64,000 nt of DNA from Clavaria fumosa (taxonomy: Eukaryota > Basidiomycota > Agaricomycetes > Agaricales > Clavariaceae). Location: assembly GCA_951802425.1 (NCBI GenBank), contig OX637796.1:2542001-2606000 (forward strand). The letters run 5' to 3'. Below are positions 12,427-23,375 of the stretch, one piece after another. The notes under the pieces are model-generated. The model had not been told where the DNA came from. It was given only the letters and a program-made list of their open reading frames with translations, and made no database searches. The position numbers and the translations under genes were made by a program. Each line of letters opens with the position of its first letter. Positions within the stretch are counted from its first letter, which is position 1.

Positions 12427-14749
12427 TTACCCTGAATTGAATGTTACAGTAACTTTCAAGCAGGGCTAAAGGGAAAAGGACAATAGGGACTCACCCGCTG
12501 CCTGGGCGACAGCCACTGCGTTATGAAGCGCCCGCCCCGCGAAATAGCGCACGTCCGCATCAGGATCGTTCTTCTGCTGTTCAAGCGCAGGCACAATCCT
12601 CTGCTGCATGACTTGGAATCCCTCTGGCGCACGTCCAAACGTCGTCGCGATCACCTCAAGTGACTTGGCAACGTTGAAGCGGATATTCGGGATGGGGTCC
12701 GTCGCGAGCATCAGCAGCGGCTCGATGATATCTGCCCGCACGATCTCAAGTGTGAGCGAGGGTACGATGATCTGTTGAATCGATATCAGGGAAACATCAC
12801 AATCGTGTGGTTATTATTGGACGTGGCAGGCTCTATTCGCCATTTGGGTCTTGCAGTGAAGACGCACCGTTATGGCCTGTACGGTGGTCATCCTGAAAAG
12901 GTAATTCGGGTGTTGTCCCATGCCCATGACCTTGGGCACGATAGCTGTCCTGGCCCACTCGACGCCGAACACCTCTGTCAGCTTCTTCAGATTCACGGTG
13001 GCTGCCTCACGGATGCTGTAGACCGTGTCTCCCAGCCACGACATGCAGAGATTGCTTAGCTGTTCGTCGAAGAAGGGTCTACCTAGCTGATTCGCCAGCA
13101 ACGGGATATACTCAATGATAGCCTGGCGCACGCGCCACGACTTGTCCTCCGCAAGTTCGACGATGGCTGGAAGAAGGTTCTGTGATAGAAGTTCGATGCC
13201 GATCACTATATTGAAGAAGTCAACAGGTGACGTAACGTGTTGATACGAGTGAGTTGCACACCATTATGTACCGTTTCAAGTTTGCTGATTATGTTCAATC
13301 TAACCTCTGGGAACTCGTCTTTCAATAAATGAAGGTACAAAGGCAATAGATGCTCGATCGTTGACGTCTTGCCCAACAATGGAGCGAGGCCAGCAATCTG
13401 GTTTGCTAGGGCAGCGCGAACATGCTGAGAACCATCTTGGGATAGATCTCGGACACATGGTATAATTCTAGTCAAGATGACGTCTTGTTCCAATGCTTTG
13501 GAAAATCCTGACATTTGAAATGTTAGTTTGATAAACGGCTGCGTTCAGGATCAGGGTATGTACCTGGTATTTGACCAGCACCGGCAGTCCGTACTTCTGC
13601 TTCATTGTCCTTGAGAAGCTGCACGTATAACCCTATTAAGTCTTCCCACACAATCTCGACGCCGACTGCTACTACAAGCTGAGGCATAGTAAGCTTCTGT
13701 GCAGCGTACCCGATAATGCGACAAGCGAACCTCGTTGATGTGGGAAGCTGCCATGTACCGCACGCGCCAGCTTTTATCTGAGATGCTGTGGCGAATTTGC
13801 TTTGAAAGATGCTCCTTGACTTCGGCGGGCGTCAGTTGCTCGGCGATGATGATCAGGTCCTCGACTGTCAATAGCCGAACGGAATCTTGATCGTCGGATT
13901 CTAGCCTGTGATAGATGGGCAAAGCATCTGATAACACATGAGGTTTTGACATTTGTTTCACAAGGGGCTGTCGCAGATATTCAGTGCGGGCGGGCAGTAG
14001 ATGGAAAAAGTGCGACGCACCCCGAGCCACCTGGCGGCGGCTCGCCGAACCATGGGTGTGTCGTCGGATCCGAGGGCAGTGAATCCCTTCCGGAGATCAT
14101 CCTGAATGGAGGGAGACACTTTGGAGTAGATTGGATGGTAGAGAGCTGCCGATGACGTGCGCGAAGTGAACCATTCCCCACGAGAAAGGCGTTGAAGGAG
14201 TGGAATATAGTATTCTTCGATTTGTGTTTGGGAGAGAACACCAGCGATCTTGGTGATGGACTCTGCGGCCTGCGAGGACGAATGGGCGAAGTGTGCGATT
14301 ACAGCGCTCGTGAGCCCAGAGGAAAGAAAGCCGCAGGGAACGGGAGTCGTACCTTATCACGGACAAGTGCCTCTTCTACCGCCGAAAGGTTCTCCAAGGG
14401 ACCTAACAGAAGATGAGCAAATTCCTTCCCGCCCATGTACTCCTCAAAGTTTCTTCCCAGCTCATCGGCCAAAGCAAGTAGCACCTCGTCTTCGTCGTCT
14501 ATTGATTCATGAAGGAATGGGATGAGTTCTTCGCGTGTACGTTCCGGACCCAGGGCGAGTGCAATGGTAGGAATACTGTGGATAGCGTTCAACCGCAATT
14601 GGACATCCTCTGCACGTAACTCGTCCATGAGAATGGCAATCGGCGCGATCTAGGGACATTGACGGTGGAGTTAATTGAGCTCTACAGGCAACACAAAGGC
14701 CACCGACATCTTCTGCTTGAAATCCTGTATCCATCATGGTTCGTTGCAT
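12427..14749 (-). CDS. TPD3: PP2A scaffold (A/PR65) subunit, HEAT-repeat protein
   Basis: Structural A subunit of protein phosphatase 2A, which holds the catalytic C and regulatory B subunits. The protein is a string of HEAT repeats; recognisable stretches include [20 protein letters not shown], the [17 protein letters not shown] repeat, [81 protein letters not shown] and [14 protein letters not shown]. The first exon is short ([14 protein letters not shown]) and is followed by a GTCGGT donor; in-frame ATGs at 14749, 14737 and 14734 are all possible starts. At the 3' end, a consensus GTGAGT donor after AVAVAQAA suggests one last intron and a stop at 12427-12429; without it the frame stops at 12466. 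The start is 131 bp from that of ELP5. Confidence 0.9.
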
Positions 14750-14880
14750 GAATTTGCGGACGACTGTAGGACAAGAATTTGCAAAACCGCTTTAGGTGGC
14801 GAATTCGCGCGGGAATTTTCACTGAGCTCTGACTGTCATAGGACAGTGGACACAGCGAAGCGAACGACAACCACGGCGAC
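14750..14880. promoter_or_regulatory. Bidirectional promoter, TPD3 / ELP5
   Basis: 131 bp between two divergent start codons. Position is the only evidence for a shared promoter. Confidence 0.45.
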
Positions 14881-16135
14881 ATGATGCTCCCTGCTGTTAT
14901 CGCGAACACGGGCAGATTGAATCATGCTCTGCTTGTGCTGCAGTCTTCAGCAGCTCAATCATCTCTCTCTGTCCTGCGAGAGGTCATCGCGAGTGTGCAA
15001 CGCCAGAACGGCTGTACCCTATTGTTCTGTCTATTATACCCGCCTGAGACGTTGGTTGAGGAGAGCATGCTTGAGACCATCCAAGTATTCGATCACACTG
15101 GAAACGTCCCTGGCTATAGTGATACTTGGTCAAATCCACGCGAGACCATTCCTGCGGTGTTGAAAGGTGGTGAGCGCGTAAAGATTCAATTCGCGGTATA
15201 AAATGTGCATTTAATCGTCACCTAGCTACACCAGGACCTGTCACTGTTATCATAGATTCCATGGACACACTGCTATCAGATATCGGATCCATAGCACTTA
15301 CAGATAGTTTCGTACGGGAATTACTCTCCATCGTCTGTACAAGGCCTGGTGTGTCCTCCTTCAAGCTATCATCTAATTAGCCGTTTACCCGATTTCAGAT
15401 CCGTCTCGTTTGGTACTCCACATGGTCATCCCATGCCCAATTCTTCCACTTCTCCTTCAGACATCTCTCTCTGCCACTTTGGCCTACATCCAAGCCCACC
15501 CACCCGAGCTTCTGATGCATCTTGCCAAAAACTATGGTACTCCTCCTCCTCCTGCGTCGTCTCCAGCCAAGTTTTGGGGATTGTTCACTCCGTTCAGCGA
15601 GCGGCGTAATGAGACAGACCGGTTGGTATTTGGACCTGGAGGGGAGGGATGTGGCGGTGGGACATCGGGAGAAATGGTGCTCGAGGTTTTAGTACGAAGT
15701 CCTTGGAGCCACGGGAGGCCTCGATTCGTCGAGCGCGACTTGGAAGGCTTTACAAACAGGATAGGTCCCTGCACGTTGTCTGATCTGACAACGTTGAAGG
15801 GTATCTGGAACCCCATGCCCAGCAAAGTACGTCCCAGCACAATTTTTTTACGTCAGACGGTGATATATCAAGTCGCAGACTGCACCAGATCCCACTCAGA
15901 ATTTATCCTTCAACCTCAATCTCACCCCCTCTCAGGTGCAATCCCGAGCTAGCGTTCCGCTGCCTTATGCCCACCAGGGTAAGTGCTGATCACGACATTG
16001 ATAAATATAGCCACAAACTCGCATCCTGCAGGTAAACCACCTGAAACAACCACAAGCTCCGCTGCGATCTTCTACGACCCTGATTCTGCCGATGACATAG
16101 ACGATGACGACCCTGACGAGGACTTAGAGATCTAG
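14881..16135 (+). CDS. ELP5: Elongator complex protein 5
   Basis: ELP5/Iki1 is part of the Elp4-5-6 RecA-like ring of Elongator, which modifies wobble uridines of tRNA. The N-terminal part has a RecA-fold look (LLFCLLYPPETL, VTVIIDSMDTLLSDI). The most telling part is the C terminus: an NLSFNLNLTPSQVQSRASVP stretch, VPLPYAHQ, and the acidic ending IFYDPDSADDIDDDDPDEDLEI, a typical signature of the family. There are several introns, for example around 15173-15230, 15350-15398, 15825-15878 and 15978-16031. Two consecutive ATG codons open the frame (14881 and 14884). The gene is convergent with MIS12. Confidence 0.87.
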
Positions 16136-16554
16136 CAGCTTTGGGCAGCAACTCTGCGAGTTGAGTTACACAGCGTGCAGGTGGTCGATGCGGAAGGCAT
16201 GTGTTGCCACCCCGTAACTTATGGGAAGCGTCCTATCATGACGCCAAGACTCCTGCATCACGAAGGGTGATGATTCGCGCAAGCTGGTGAGTTTGAGAAT
16301 GTCGCCTCAATACATTGACTGAGCTGAGATCCAATCCTTCCTAGCACGCGTCATTCAAAACTCCTTAAAAATCTCCTCCAACGCCTTGTTCGGGGTAGCC
16401 TAGTATGTAGATACATCACCCTCGCCGAAAACATAGCCCACGAAGAGCAGTTTTGCTAGTTAAGAGGGTAGTCGATCTTATACACAATGAAGTCCACGGA
16501 GGGTTTGGGGGTGTAACGCTGAGCATCACAGTTTACTTTTGGGACCAAGAGAGT
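16136..16554. other. Convergent intergenic gap ELP5/MIS12
   Basis: 419 bp between two stop codons; expected 3' UTRs of both genes. No gene or repeat seen. Confidence 0.5.
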
Positions 16555-17436
16555 TCATTGCTCGTTCTGTTTCTGGGCTCGCAATGTTTCCCAGGCAGCT
16601 TTGAGAGTGGCTGAATCGCGTTTCAGTCGAATGTCTTTCTCTCGTGGACCGACATCCTCAGCATTAGCTCGGGTCATCAACTTATCGACCGCCCAATTCA
16701 GGTATCCAGCCCGGCTAACCTCCCATTGTCTCCTGCCAGGATCTTGCAGAAGTAGCTGATAGAGCTCTGGATCGGGAGGTGGAAGCGTCGAAGCCATTTG
16801 GTGCAGGTGCTTGGAGCGCTCGCACGTGTCAGCGAGAGGCTGGAGGGCACTAAATGTCGAGAGGCGCGCGAGGCGCTCCTCGCATTGGCGGCGCTGAATT
16901 GCAGATTTGCGAATCGCTTGAGTGAACATTCGTTTGAGTCGTCGTTGCTGGGTCGTCGATTCCAGACGATCAGCAGAGGCGCGGACCACCAGGACGAGAA
17001 CACATACCACGACCACCTTCCTGTGTAGTTCCTCAATCTCCTTCATCAGAGCCAACTCACTGCCCTCTGGTTCACGAAGGTTCAGACCCGCCTGGTGCGG
17101 GACGACAAGCGGTAGACCCGCCTCGAATGCGAAGATATTCCTTAAACTCCATGCCTCGAAAGCGTCAAAAGCGAGGTCTGTATGGCTTTCGAGGAGTGTC
17201 TGAAGCGCAATGATGCCCATCTCGCTCTCGGCCTTGCCGTCCCACTCACCCGCCTCAGTTTTGGCCCGGTCCTCCGTCCAACGCGTGATGAACTCCTCCA
17301 TGGCGTCCACAGTGTGCCGAATCGCATCATTGGCGATGTCAATAATGTCATCCAGTAGTAGATGGGGAGAGAATCCCAGAATCTCTGGCAGAATGATTGG
17401 TGGGATGGTTTGTGTGGTGTCTGATTGGACGCTCAT
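16555..17436 (-). CDS. MIS12: Kinetochore protein MIS12/Mtw1
   Basis: MIS12 is a core part of the MIND/Mis12 complex that bridges inner kinetochore to Ndc80. The N-terminal family signature is clear: PPIILPEILGFSPHLLLDDI, then IANDAIRHTVDAMEEF, ALQTLLESHTDLAFDAFEAW and SLRNIFAFEAGLPLVVPH. A predicted coiled coil follows (LMKEIEELHRKV). A 60-nt segment (16948-17007) starts with GTATGT and ends with CCCAG; it has no stop and keeps frame, but it encodes a hydrophobic stretch inside the coiled coil that is out of place, so it is probably an intron. If spliced, the product is 273 residues; if retained, 293. The adjacent minus-strand gene AAT lies 108 bp upstream of this start. Confidence 0.9.
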   Translation of the reverse strand: MSVQSDTTQTIPPIILPEILGFSPHLLLDDIIDIANDAIRHTVDAMEEFITRWTEDRAKTEAGEWDGKAESEMGIIALQTLLESHTDLAFDAFEAWSLRNIFAFEAGLPLVVPHQAGLNLREPEGSELALMKEIEELHRKVVVVCVLVLVVRASADRLESTTQQRRLKRMFTQAIRKSAIQRRQCEERLARLSTFSALQPLADTCERSKHLHQMASTLPPPDPELYQLLLQDPGRRQWEVSRAGYLNWAVDKLMTRANAEDVGPREKDIRLKRDSATLKAAWETLRAQKQNEQ

Positions 17437-17544
17437 AATGGCCTTAGAGCAGCACAGCCACCCGAGGGAAAATCAAAATCCGAGCAAGTGCAAGAAATCT
17501 TACGAACAATAATGTTCATGAGCTTATATATTGGTAATTGTAAT

Positions 17545-19095
17545 CTATAGAGCGGATCGAACAACTTTGTCCACGCTCTCAGCAAAGTATGCGAGATTGC
17601 CACGGTTCAGGCCTGCCATTGAAATCCGACCGTCCGCTGTCATGTAGATGTGCGCCTTCTCTGCAAGGACCTTCGTCTGTTCAGATCTCAGGCCAGTGAA
17701 GCTAAGGGGACTCAATGCGCGAATCATAAGACACAAATGGTGAGGTTCTACGGACCTAAACATTCCAATCTGCCTCTTGATGTGTTGCCATTCCCCAGGG
17801 GTTTTGAGGTCATTGGTGAGCATGTCGAACAGCTGTTCTCTCAAGCTGATAATTCTTCTGGCCATCCCGCTGACCTCGGTCTCCCATTCACTGTATAACT
17901 CACTATCGTTCAGGATGGCAGCGGCAATCCGAGCGCCATGTATAGGCGGATTCGAATACATGGGGCGAATCAGGATTTTGAGTTGCGAGTCCACCTTCTT
18001 TCTTTCTTCCGCGTCACTGGTAGTCAAAGAAAATGCACCGACACGCTCTCCGTACAGCCCCATGTTCTTGGCGAAAGACTGCGCGAGAGCAACTTGATGT
18101 TTCTCCGAGACGAAGTAGCGGATGGCAAAAGCATCCTGTGCAGTTGACCCTGACGCGAAGCCCTGGTAGGCCATATCAAAGAACGGGAATAACTTCTTTT
18201 CTTTCATAAGGTTGGAAATTTCCACCCATTGTTCTTTCGCTGGGTCAACTCCGGTGGGATTATGAGCGCAAGCATGCAGGAGGATGATGGATCCTTCTGG
18301 TGCTCTCTAGATGTCGAATTTAGCCAGTGCACGAGTGGAATGGAGCGGATGCGCGGACTTGTAAGTCTTCCTTGAAACCATTAAAGTCGAGGCCACCTGT
18401 TTCAGAATCGAAGTATCTGTAACTCTTTACTACCAAGCCTGAATCCCGAAATATGGGAGTGTGGTTTCCCCAGGAAGGCGTGGGAAGAAAAATTGTTTTG
18501 GAGTGAGGATAGTGGCGGGCGAGGAAATCACCGCCAATGCGAAGGGCTCCGGTTCCAGAGATTGATTGAGTCACAGCAATCTGTCATTTGATCAGCTCGT
18601 GCGAGCGGCTACGTGCGAGCGACTTACGGCATTATTCTTAAGAAGTTCGTTTGTACTGCCATAGGCCAACTTTGCTGCGGCCTTGGTGAACTCGGAGTGG
18701 CCCGTAATAGGAAGGTACTCCTTGTCCAATCGCATATTCGCGATTTGTGTCTCTGCCTGCAGTGAGAAGAATTATTGACATGGTGTTATCCAAAGAGGGA
18801 AGTAAGGATTTTGCCTTGATGACGGTCCTGAGAACATAAGGCTTCCCATCATCATCTCTATAAGCGCCAACGCCGAGGTTGATCTTCCTAGGGTCCTTAT
18901 CCGCTCTATATGCCTCGCTGATGCCTGAAGTGGGGAAAAAACAGAAAAAAAAGAAAAAAAAAGAGGACGTTAGTGCTGCCACAATTAGAGTACAGGGTGC
19001 TGTATAATACCGAGAATCGCGTCGGGAGGCCCAAGAGGGACGTTTGACCAATTGGAGAGAGCTCGGAAGATGGTCGGCGTTCGCCGGCTCAGCAT
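17545..19095 (-). CDS. Aspartate aminotransferase, probably mitochondrial
   Basis: PLP enzyme converting aspartate and 2-oxoglutarate to oxaloacetate and glutamate, used in amino-acid metabolism and the malate-aspartate shuttle. The spliced start [18 protein letters not shown] is rich in Arg and hydrophobic residues with no acidic residue, as expected of a mitochondrial presequence. Downstream come [56 protein letters not shown], the [13 protein letters not shown] motif, the PLP-lysine region [16 protein letters not shown] and [15 protein letters not shown]. The frame ends DKVVRSAL. The first intron (about 18930-19012) has an extreme T-rich tract before its acceptor. Other introns fall near 18583-18627, 18757-18814 and 18309. 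Confidence 0.93.
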
Positions 19096-19497
19096 CCGAG
19101 TGAGTATCATCCTCACGAAAAAAATAAGGAATGTTCAGGGAGTGAGCGGTGTGTGTGTTCAACCGTAATAAAAAGATGGAAAAGAGCGTAATTTGAATCT
19201 CTCTATACAGTACTAGTAACTAACACACCTCCTACAAATTTATTTTATTTCCGCGTTAGATTGGAACGGGGCCATTTCAATCCACGTGGTGAGCTTGTGT
19301 CAGGCTGCCGATAACACGTGATATGCCGAGGTCATGCCTCGTGGCTCGAGAGAGCAACTCACCGCTCACACAAAGAAAACACTGGTCTTCACATTGGACT
19401 TGCAAGGCATTAACAATTTGACGCGTTTCTAAGCAATAACACGCATCTCTTTCATCCTTGTAGATTGGTCCTTGGTCTATCACCTCCTTGACCAGTC
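19096..19497. promoter_or_regulatory. Divergent promoter region, AAT / eIF4E
   Basis: 402 bp between divergent start codons. It must hold two promoters. No TATA box of note; nothing else recognised. Confidence 0.45.
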
Positions 19498-20609
19498 ATG
19501 TCGTCTCTCCCTCCTCCTGCGCTTCAAGCATCCAGAGCTGCTCTTGCACATGCACTGGCCGAACAGCAACCTGCTAAAGAAACCAAGAACATCGCAGAAA
19601 CAGGTCCAGTACAAGTGGTTGATATGCAGGCTCAAGCGGAGGATATCAGGACGGTGTTCAACGACCCAACCAACTTCAATGTCAAGGTACGTCCTGCTTC
19701 TTGACCAGCATAATCTCATCGCACTGACGACAAGCACACTTCAGCACCCTCTATACTCCGCCTGGACTCTTTGGTTCGACTCGCCTCTAACAAAAGGCCG
19801 CAATCTGCCACAAACCCCCGTTTCAGCTTTTTCTCCGACGCCGACTCCCCAAACACCTTCCGCAGCAGCAGTTACAGGTTGGATGGAAGACATCAAGCGG
19901 GTTATCAGCTTTGATAGCGTTGAAGAGTTTTGGGGGTACGTCATACTGCTTCTTTCTTTGCGCTTCGAGCAATTGACAGTACAAGTGGAGGCTGTATAAT
20001 AACATTGTACCGCCATCAGCACTCCCGCAGAAAGCAAATTACTATCTTTTCAAGGTCAGTCACTGTCCATTGTCAGTGTTTTTACCGTACCGCTGAATCT
20101 GATTCAATCAGGACGGGATCATACCGGCGTGGGAGGATGATGCAAACAAAAATGGCGGGAAATGGAGCATCCAGCTGCCCAGAGATAAAAATCGCCAAAA
20201 TATTGACCAGATGTGGCTCTACACGGTATTGCCAGCGTCATTGACCTTTGAGTCATGTTTGTTTATTCTTCCTCCCCAGATGTTAGCAGCGATCGGGGAG
20301 ACTTTCGATCCTCACCTCACTCAGGCAAAGCCGGAAGATCCGCCTCCTCAGTCCATTATCACGGGTGTCATCGTGTCTACCAGACAGCAGTTCTACCGCA
20401 TTTCGATATGGACACGTCTTACGCCCAGCTCTCCGGAAGAGGATGGCCTCTCTGACCGAATCGAAGCGGTCGGGAAGCATTTCAAGACGACTGTTCTTGG
20501 TTTCCAACCGTCCCAGCGCCTTGCTGGTCCTCTGGCAACGGAGGTTGAATTCCTATCGCATAAAGATTCCGAGAAGAAGGGGAAAAACACTAAGAAGCTT
20601 GTTGTGTAG
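19498..20609 (+). CDS. eIF4E: Translation initiation factor eIF4E (cap-binding)
   Basis: eIF4E binds the m7G cap and recruits eIF4G. The exons give an N-terminal leader, then HPLYSAWTLWFDSPL, GWMEDIKRVISFDSVEEFWG, LYNNIVPPSAL, NYYLFK, DGIIPAWEDDANKNGGKW, LPRDKNRQNIDQMW, AAIGE, and a C-terminal GVIVSTRQQFYRISIWTR. Trp residues expected to stack on the cap are present in GWMED and AWEDD, and the eIF4G contact (VEEFWGLYN) is intact. A Pro/Thr-rich insertion of about 30 residues (ending around TPSAAAV) separates the first strand from the first cap Trp; such an insertion is absent from the short canonical factor and may mark a distinct fungal eIF4E class. Introns near 19687-19743, 19936-20000, 20055-20111 and 20227-20280. 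Confidence 0.9.
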
Positions 20610-21004
20610 TGATCCGTTGCGTTCATCCACTCTTCCCTTGCTGTTTTATCTCCGTAATGTCTTGCTTCTGTGTTACGATATCTAGTTCCGTTGTAGCTGC
20701 ACCGTACATTCGCGTATGTTGCAGAACAGTTTGCTAGCCATGAAATAAACGGTTCGCTAAACTGACTGACCTCGTTTTCTTTTCATTTGTGCTCTGGCAG
20801 AAGGGATTCCTAGCAATCACTCCACATTACTGACACACTATGCTACCAAGTCCGTACACACCCATCAGATAACCTCATCGACCACAGTTTCGTTCCTGAT
20901 TAGTAATCAGGTCGCAAGGTCGTCATTGACTGATATATAAAGCCTCTCCACTCCCTGACGCACCCATTCACTTCTCATACCGACACCACTCTTGCCCAGT
21001 AGCA
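20610..21004. other. Intergenic eIF4E / PIL1
   Basis: 395 bp in tandem orientation: eIF4E 3' UTR, then the PIL1 promoter. A TATA-like TATATAAA occurs near 20934-20941, about 65 bp upstream of the PIL1 ATG. Confidence 0.5.
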
Positions 21005-22923
21005 ATGCCTCGCGTTCCAGGAATCTTGTCGCACTTCGCGGATAAGGCTCAGTCAGCCATCGATGCCTCCCCTCTTGCGGGCCGTATCCCAAACATTCCA
21101 GGCCGCACCAGCAGCCCCGACCCATCTACCCAGCCGTCCGCCAACCAGACAGCCGCCCAAGGCGGTGGCATGGGTCACACACTCGGCTCTATTCAACACC
21201 AATTCAGGACGCTGCAGCAGCAGTACTCGTGGGTGTCCTTTTTGTTCGAATGTGTGCGTACCAAAACGCTGATCGGAACGGTATGATATTATTGCCTGCA
21301 TGCAGCATGACCACACCGGTGCAGAAAATTATTACTGCGGGGAAGGGCGTTGCGATCGATTATGGCAGCGTTTCCAGGAGCGCCCAAGGCCACAGCAAGG
21401 AACTTTATCTGTGGGGTCACGCCGAGGCTGACGATCTACGCGATGGTGGGTACATTATCCGCGCGAGCCCCACCTCTTCTCAATGCCCCTCCTGTAACAG
21501 TAACCGACCGTCTCGCACACCTGCACTTCCTCAATGGAACGCTTTCGACGGCGCTGGCCACAAAACTCGATGCCGCTCGCGCGCCGCTGAAGACGCTCCG
21601 CGGTGCCGAGACCGCCATTACCCCTCGCCGAAATATCCGTGCTGGTATGGAGTTCCAGATCAACCGCGTTGAACATAGCCAGCAGCCCGGCATGGATGCC
21701 AAGGTCAGGGAGATGAAGGCGCAGCTCCAGAAGGCGCAAGCGGACGACGAGGGCGACGAGAAAGAAATCGAACTCATGAAGAGGAAAGTCCTCAGGGAGA
21801 GCGAGCAGCTCAAGTGGGAAGCAATACGCGAGGTACGATGCATGGCCGCATAACCCGTTGTTCCCTCCTCCCCCCCCGCGTCCGTTGCTGATCGAACAAC
21901 CCTCTGCAGTACGGCGAGAAAATCTCCCTCCTTGCACAAGCGTCCGTCAACATCCTCAACGCGCTACCGAGCCTCCCGCCGTCCGAGGCCCGCCCGTACA
22001 CCGGCGCGTCAGCGACCGCAGCCGTGCGCGCAGCCGTCGAGCACGCGCTGGAGACGTACAAGCCGGGCACCGTCACGCTCCCGAGCGCGCCCGCGCTCGG
22101 CCGGTCGAACACCCGCATGTTCGGCGAGAGCCACGCGTCGGAGATCGCGGGCATCGTGCCGTCGCACCATGTGGACGCGGAGGACGACGCGGCGGGCCAC
22201 CCCGGCGTGCCCGCGCCTGCGCCCGTCGCGGCCGCGACCCCCGCCGCTGAGCACCGGGTGTCGACGCCGATCGACCCGTCCACGCTGAACAACTCGCCGG
22301 CGGCCATCCCCGCCGCTCCCGCCACTGCGGCGGGGGCGTCCGCTGCGCCGCCCCCTGGCGCCCCCGAGGGCGTGGACAGCACCCTCCCGCCCGGGCCGAC
22401 CGTCGCTGAGACCGGGATCCCCGTCACGGGCGGGAACGGCCCCGCTAGCGGGAACCTGCACGACCTAAGGGCGAACTCGGGCAAGGCTGCGATTCCAGCT
22501 GCGGCTGCGGTTGCGGCTACGGCTACGGCTACGGCTGACACCCCTGTGTCCGCCCCTGTACCGGCTGCTGCAGGACCACCGGCGCCCAAGTGGGAGTCGG
22601 CCGAGGAGGAGAAGGCACGGCTTAGACGCGAGGAGGAGGCGCGCGGGCGCGTCGGCGACAACGCCGCGGCAGGCCCTCCCATGCCTGTCCCCGCCGTTGA
22701 TGCCGCACCTGCCGCTTCTGGCGCGTCTTCCGTGTCTACGCCGGCCCAGGGGGAGACGGCGGCGGAGGAGAAAAGACGTCTGGAGAGGGAGGAGAGGGAG
22801 AGGCTCCTGACGCAGGGTGGGAGCGGTGGCGGCGGCGACGGCGACGGCGGGCCCGACGTGGGCGCTGCTGACAAGAAACCTGCTGACGACTCGGAGGACC
22901 TCCCGCCTTACCAACCCTTCTGA
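21005..22923 (+). CDS. PIL1: Eisosome core component, PIL1/LSP1 BAR-domain protein
   Basis: PIL1-type proteins form the curved scaffold of eisosomes beneath the plasma membrane. Exons 21005-21228, 21306-21445, 21501-21832 and 21910-22923 total 1710 nt, a 569-residue protein. The first ~260 residues carry the family BAR domain: QHQFRTLQQQYS, PVQKIITAGKGVAIDYGSV, DVTDRLAHLHFLNGTL, ARAPLKTLRGAETAITPRRN, RESEQLKWEAIREYGEKISL and LPSLPPSEARPYTGA. The remaining half is a low-complexity Ala/Pro tail with two charged coiled stretches (SAEEEKARLRREEEAR and TAAEEKRRLEREERER). This tail is very GC-rich compared with the neighbouring genes and includes hexanucleotide runs of GGCTAC type near 22510-22535. 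The protein is clearly longer than yeast Pil1 because of this tail. Confidence 0.93.
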
Positions 22924-23375
22924 TGAGGCAATCGGAAAGACCCCGGGGGGGGGGGGGGAGTTAGTTTCGGCACCGATGGGTTTGTGTTTGGGCTCAATGC
23001 GAATTTACGATGCGAATTTACTGTGTATATGCGTATATCCGTCCTGTTAGCTTCTTTTTCCTGTCTTGTATTCTACCCGCGAAGTCTCTTCTTGCGCAAC
23101 AAGTTTCTTTTTTACTTCTCTTCGTTCTCCAGCCGGATCGGGACGCGGCGAACTTGTGATTCTGGACTGCAACGCCGAGCTGCTTACACTGAACCAATTA
23201 ATTGTGAAGGGTTGCCAAGAACGACAGCAAGATGGATAGATGAGGTACACTACACAGAAAAAAGTATAGACAACAACGCCCAAAAAAGAGAAGAAGAGCA
23301 ACGACGTCGACCAAGTCCGCAAAGGAAACCACAAAGAGAAAGGGAGAAAGAAAGAAAGGAAAAAGGGGTGCACAC
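22924..23375. other. Convergent intergenic gap PIL1 / paralogue A
   Basis: 452 bp holding the 3' UTRs of two convergent genes. It contains a G14 homopolymer (22945-22958) and a long purine-rich stretch (about 23277-23370, GAA/GAAA-type). No gene supported. Confidence 0.6.
22945..22958 (+). repeat. G14 homopolymer
   Basis: Fourteen consecutive G residues directly after CCCC, 22 bp beyond the PIL1 stop codon, hence in its likely 3' UTR. Length may be unreliable in an assembly. Confidence 0.85.

Noticed and set aside
16555..17203. Plus-strand frames inside MIS12 and AAT
   Set aside because: They are antisense shadows of well-supported minus-strand genes.
19472..19497. Alternative frame starting at a TTG just before eIF4E
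   Set aside because: It starts at a non-ATG codon and reads the eIF4E exon in a different frame; eIF4E homology decides for the ATG at 19498.
21810..22874. 354-codon open frame on the minus strand opposite PIL1
   Set aside because: It is exactly opposite the GC-rich PIL1 tail. Codon bias keeps the antisense frame free of stops; it is Ala/Gly/Pro-rich with no recognisable domain, and PIL1 is well supported on the plus strand.
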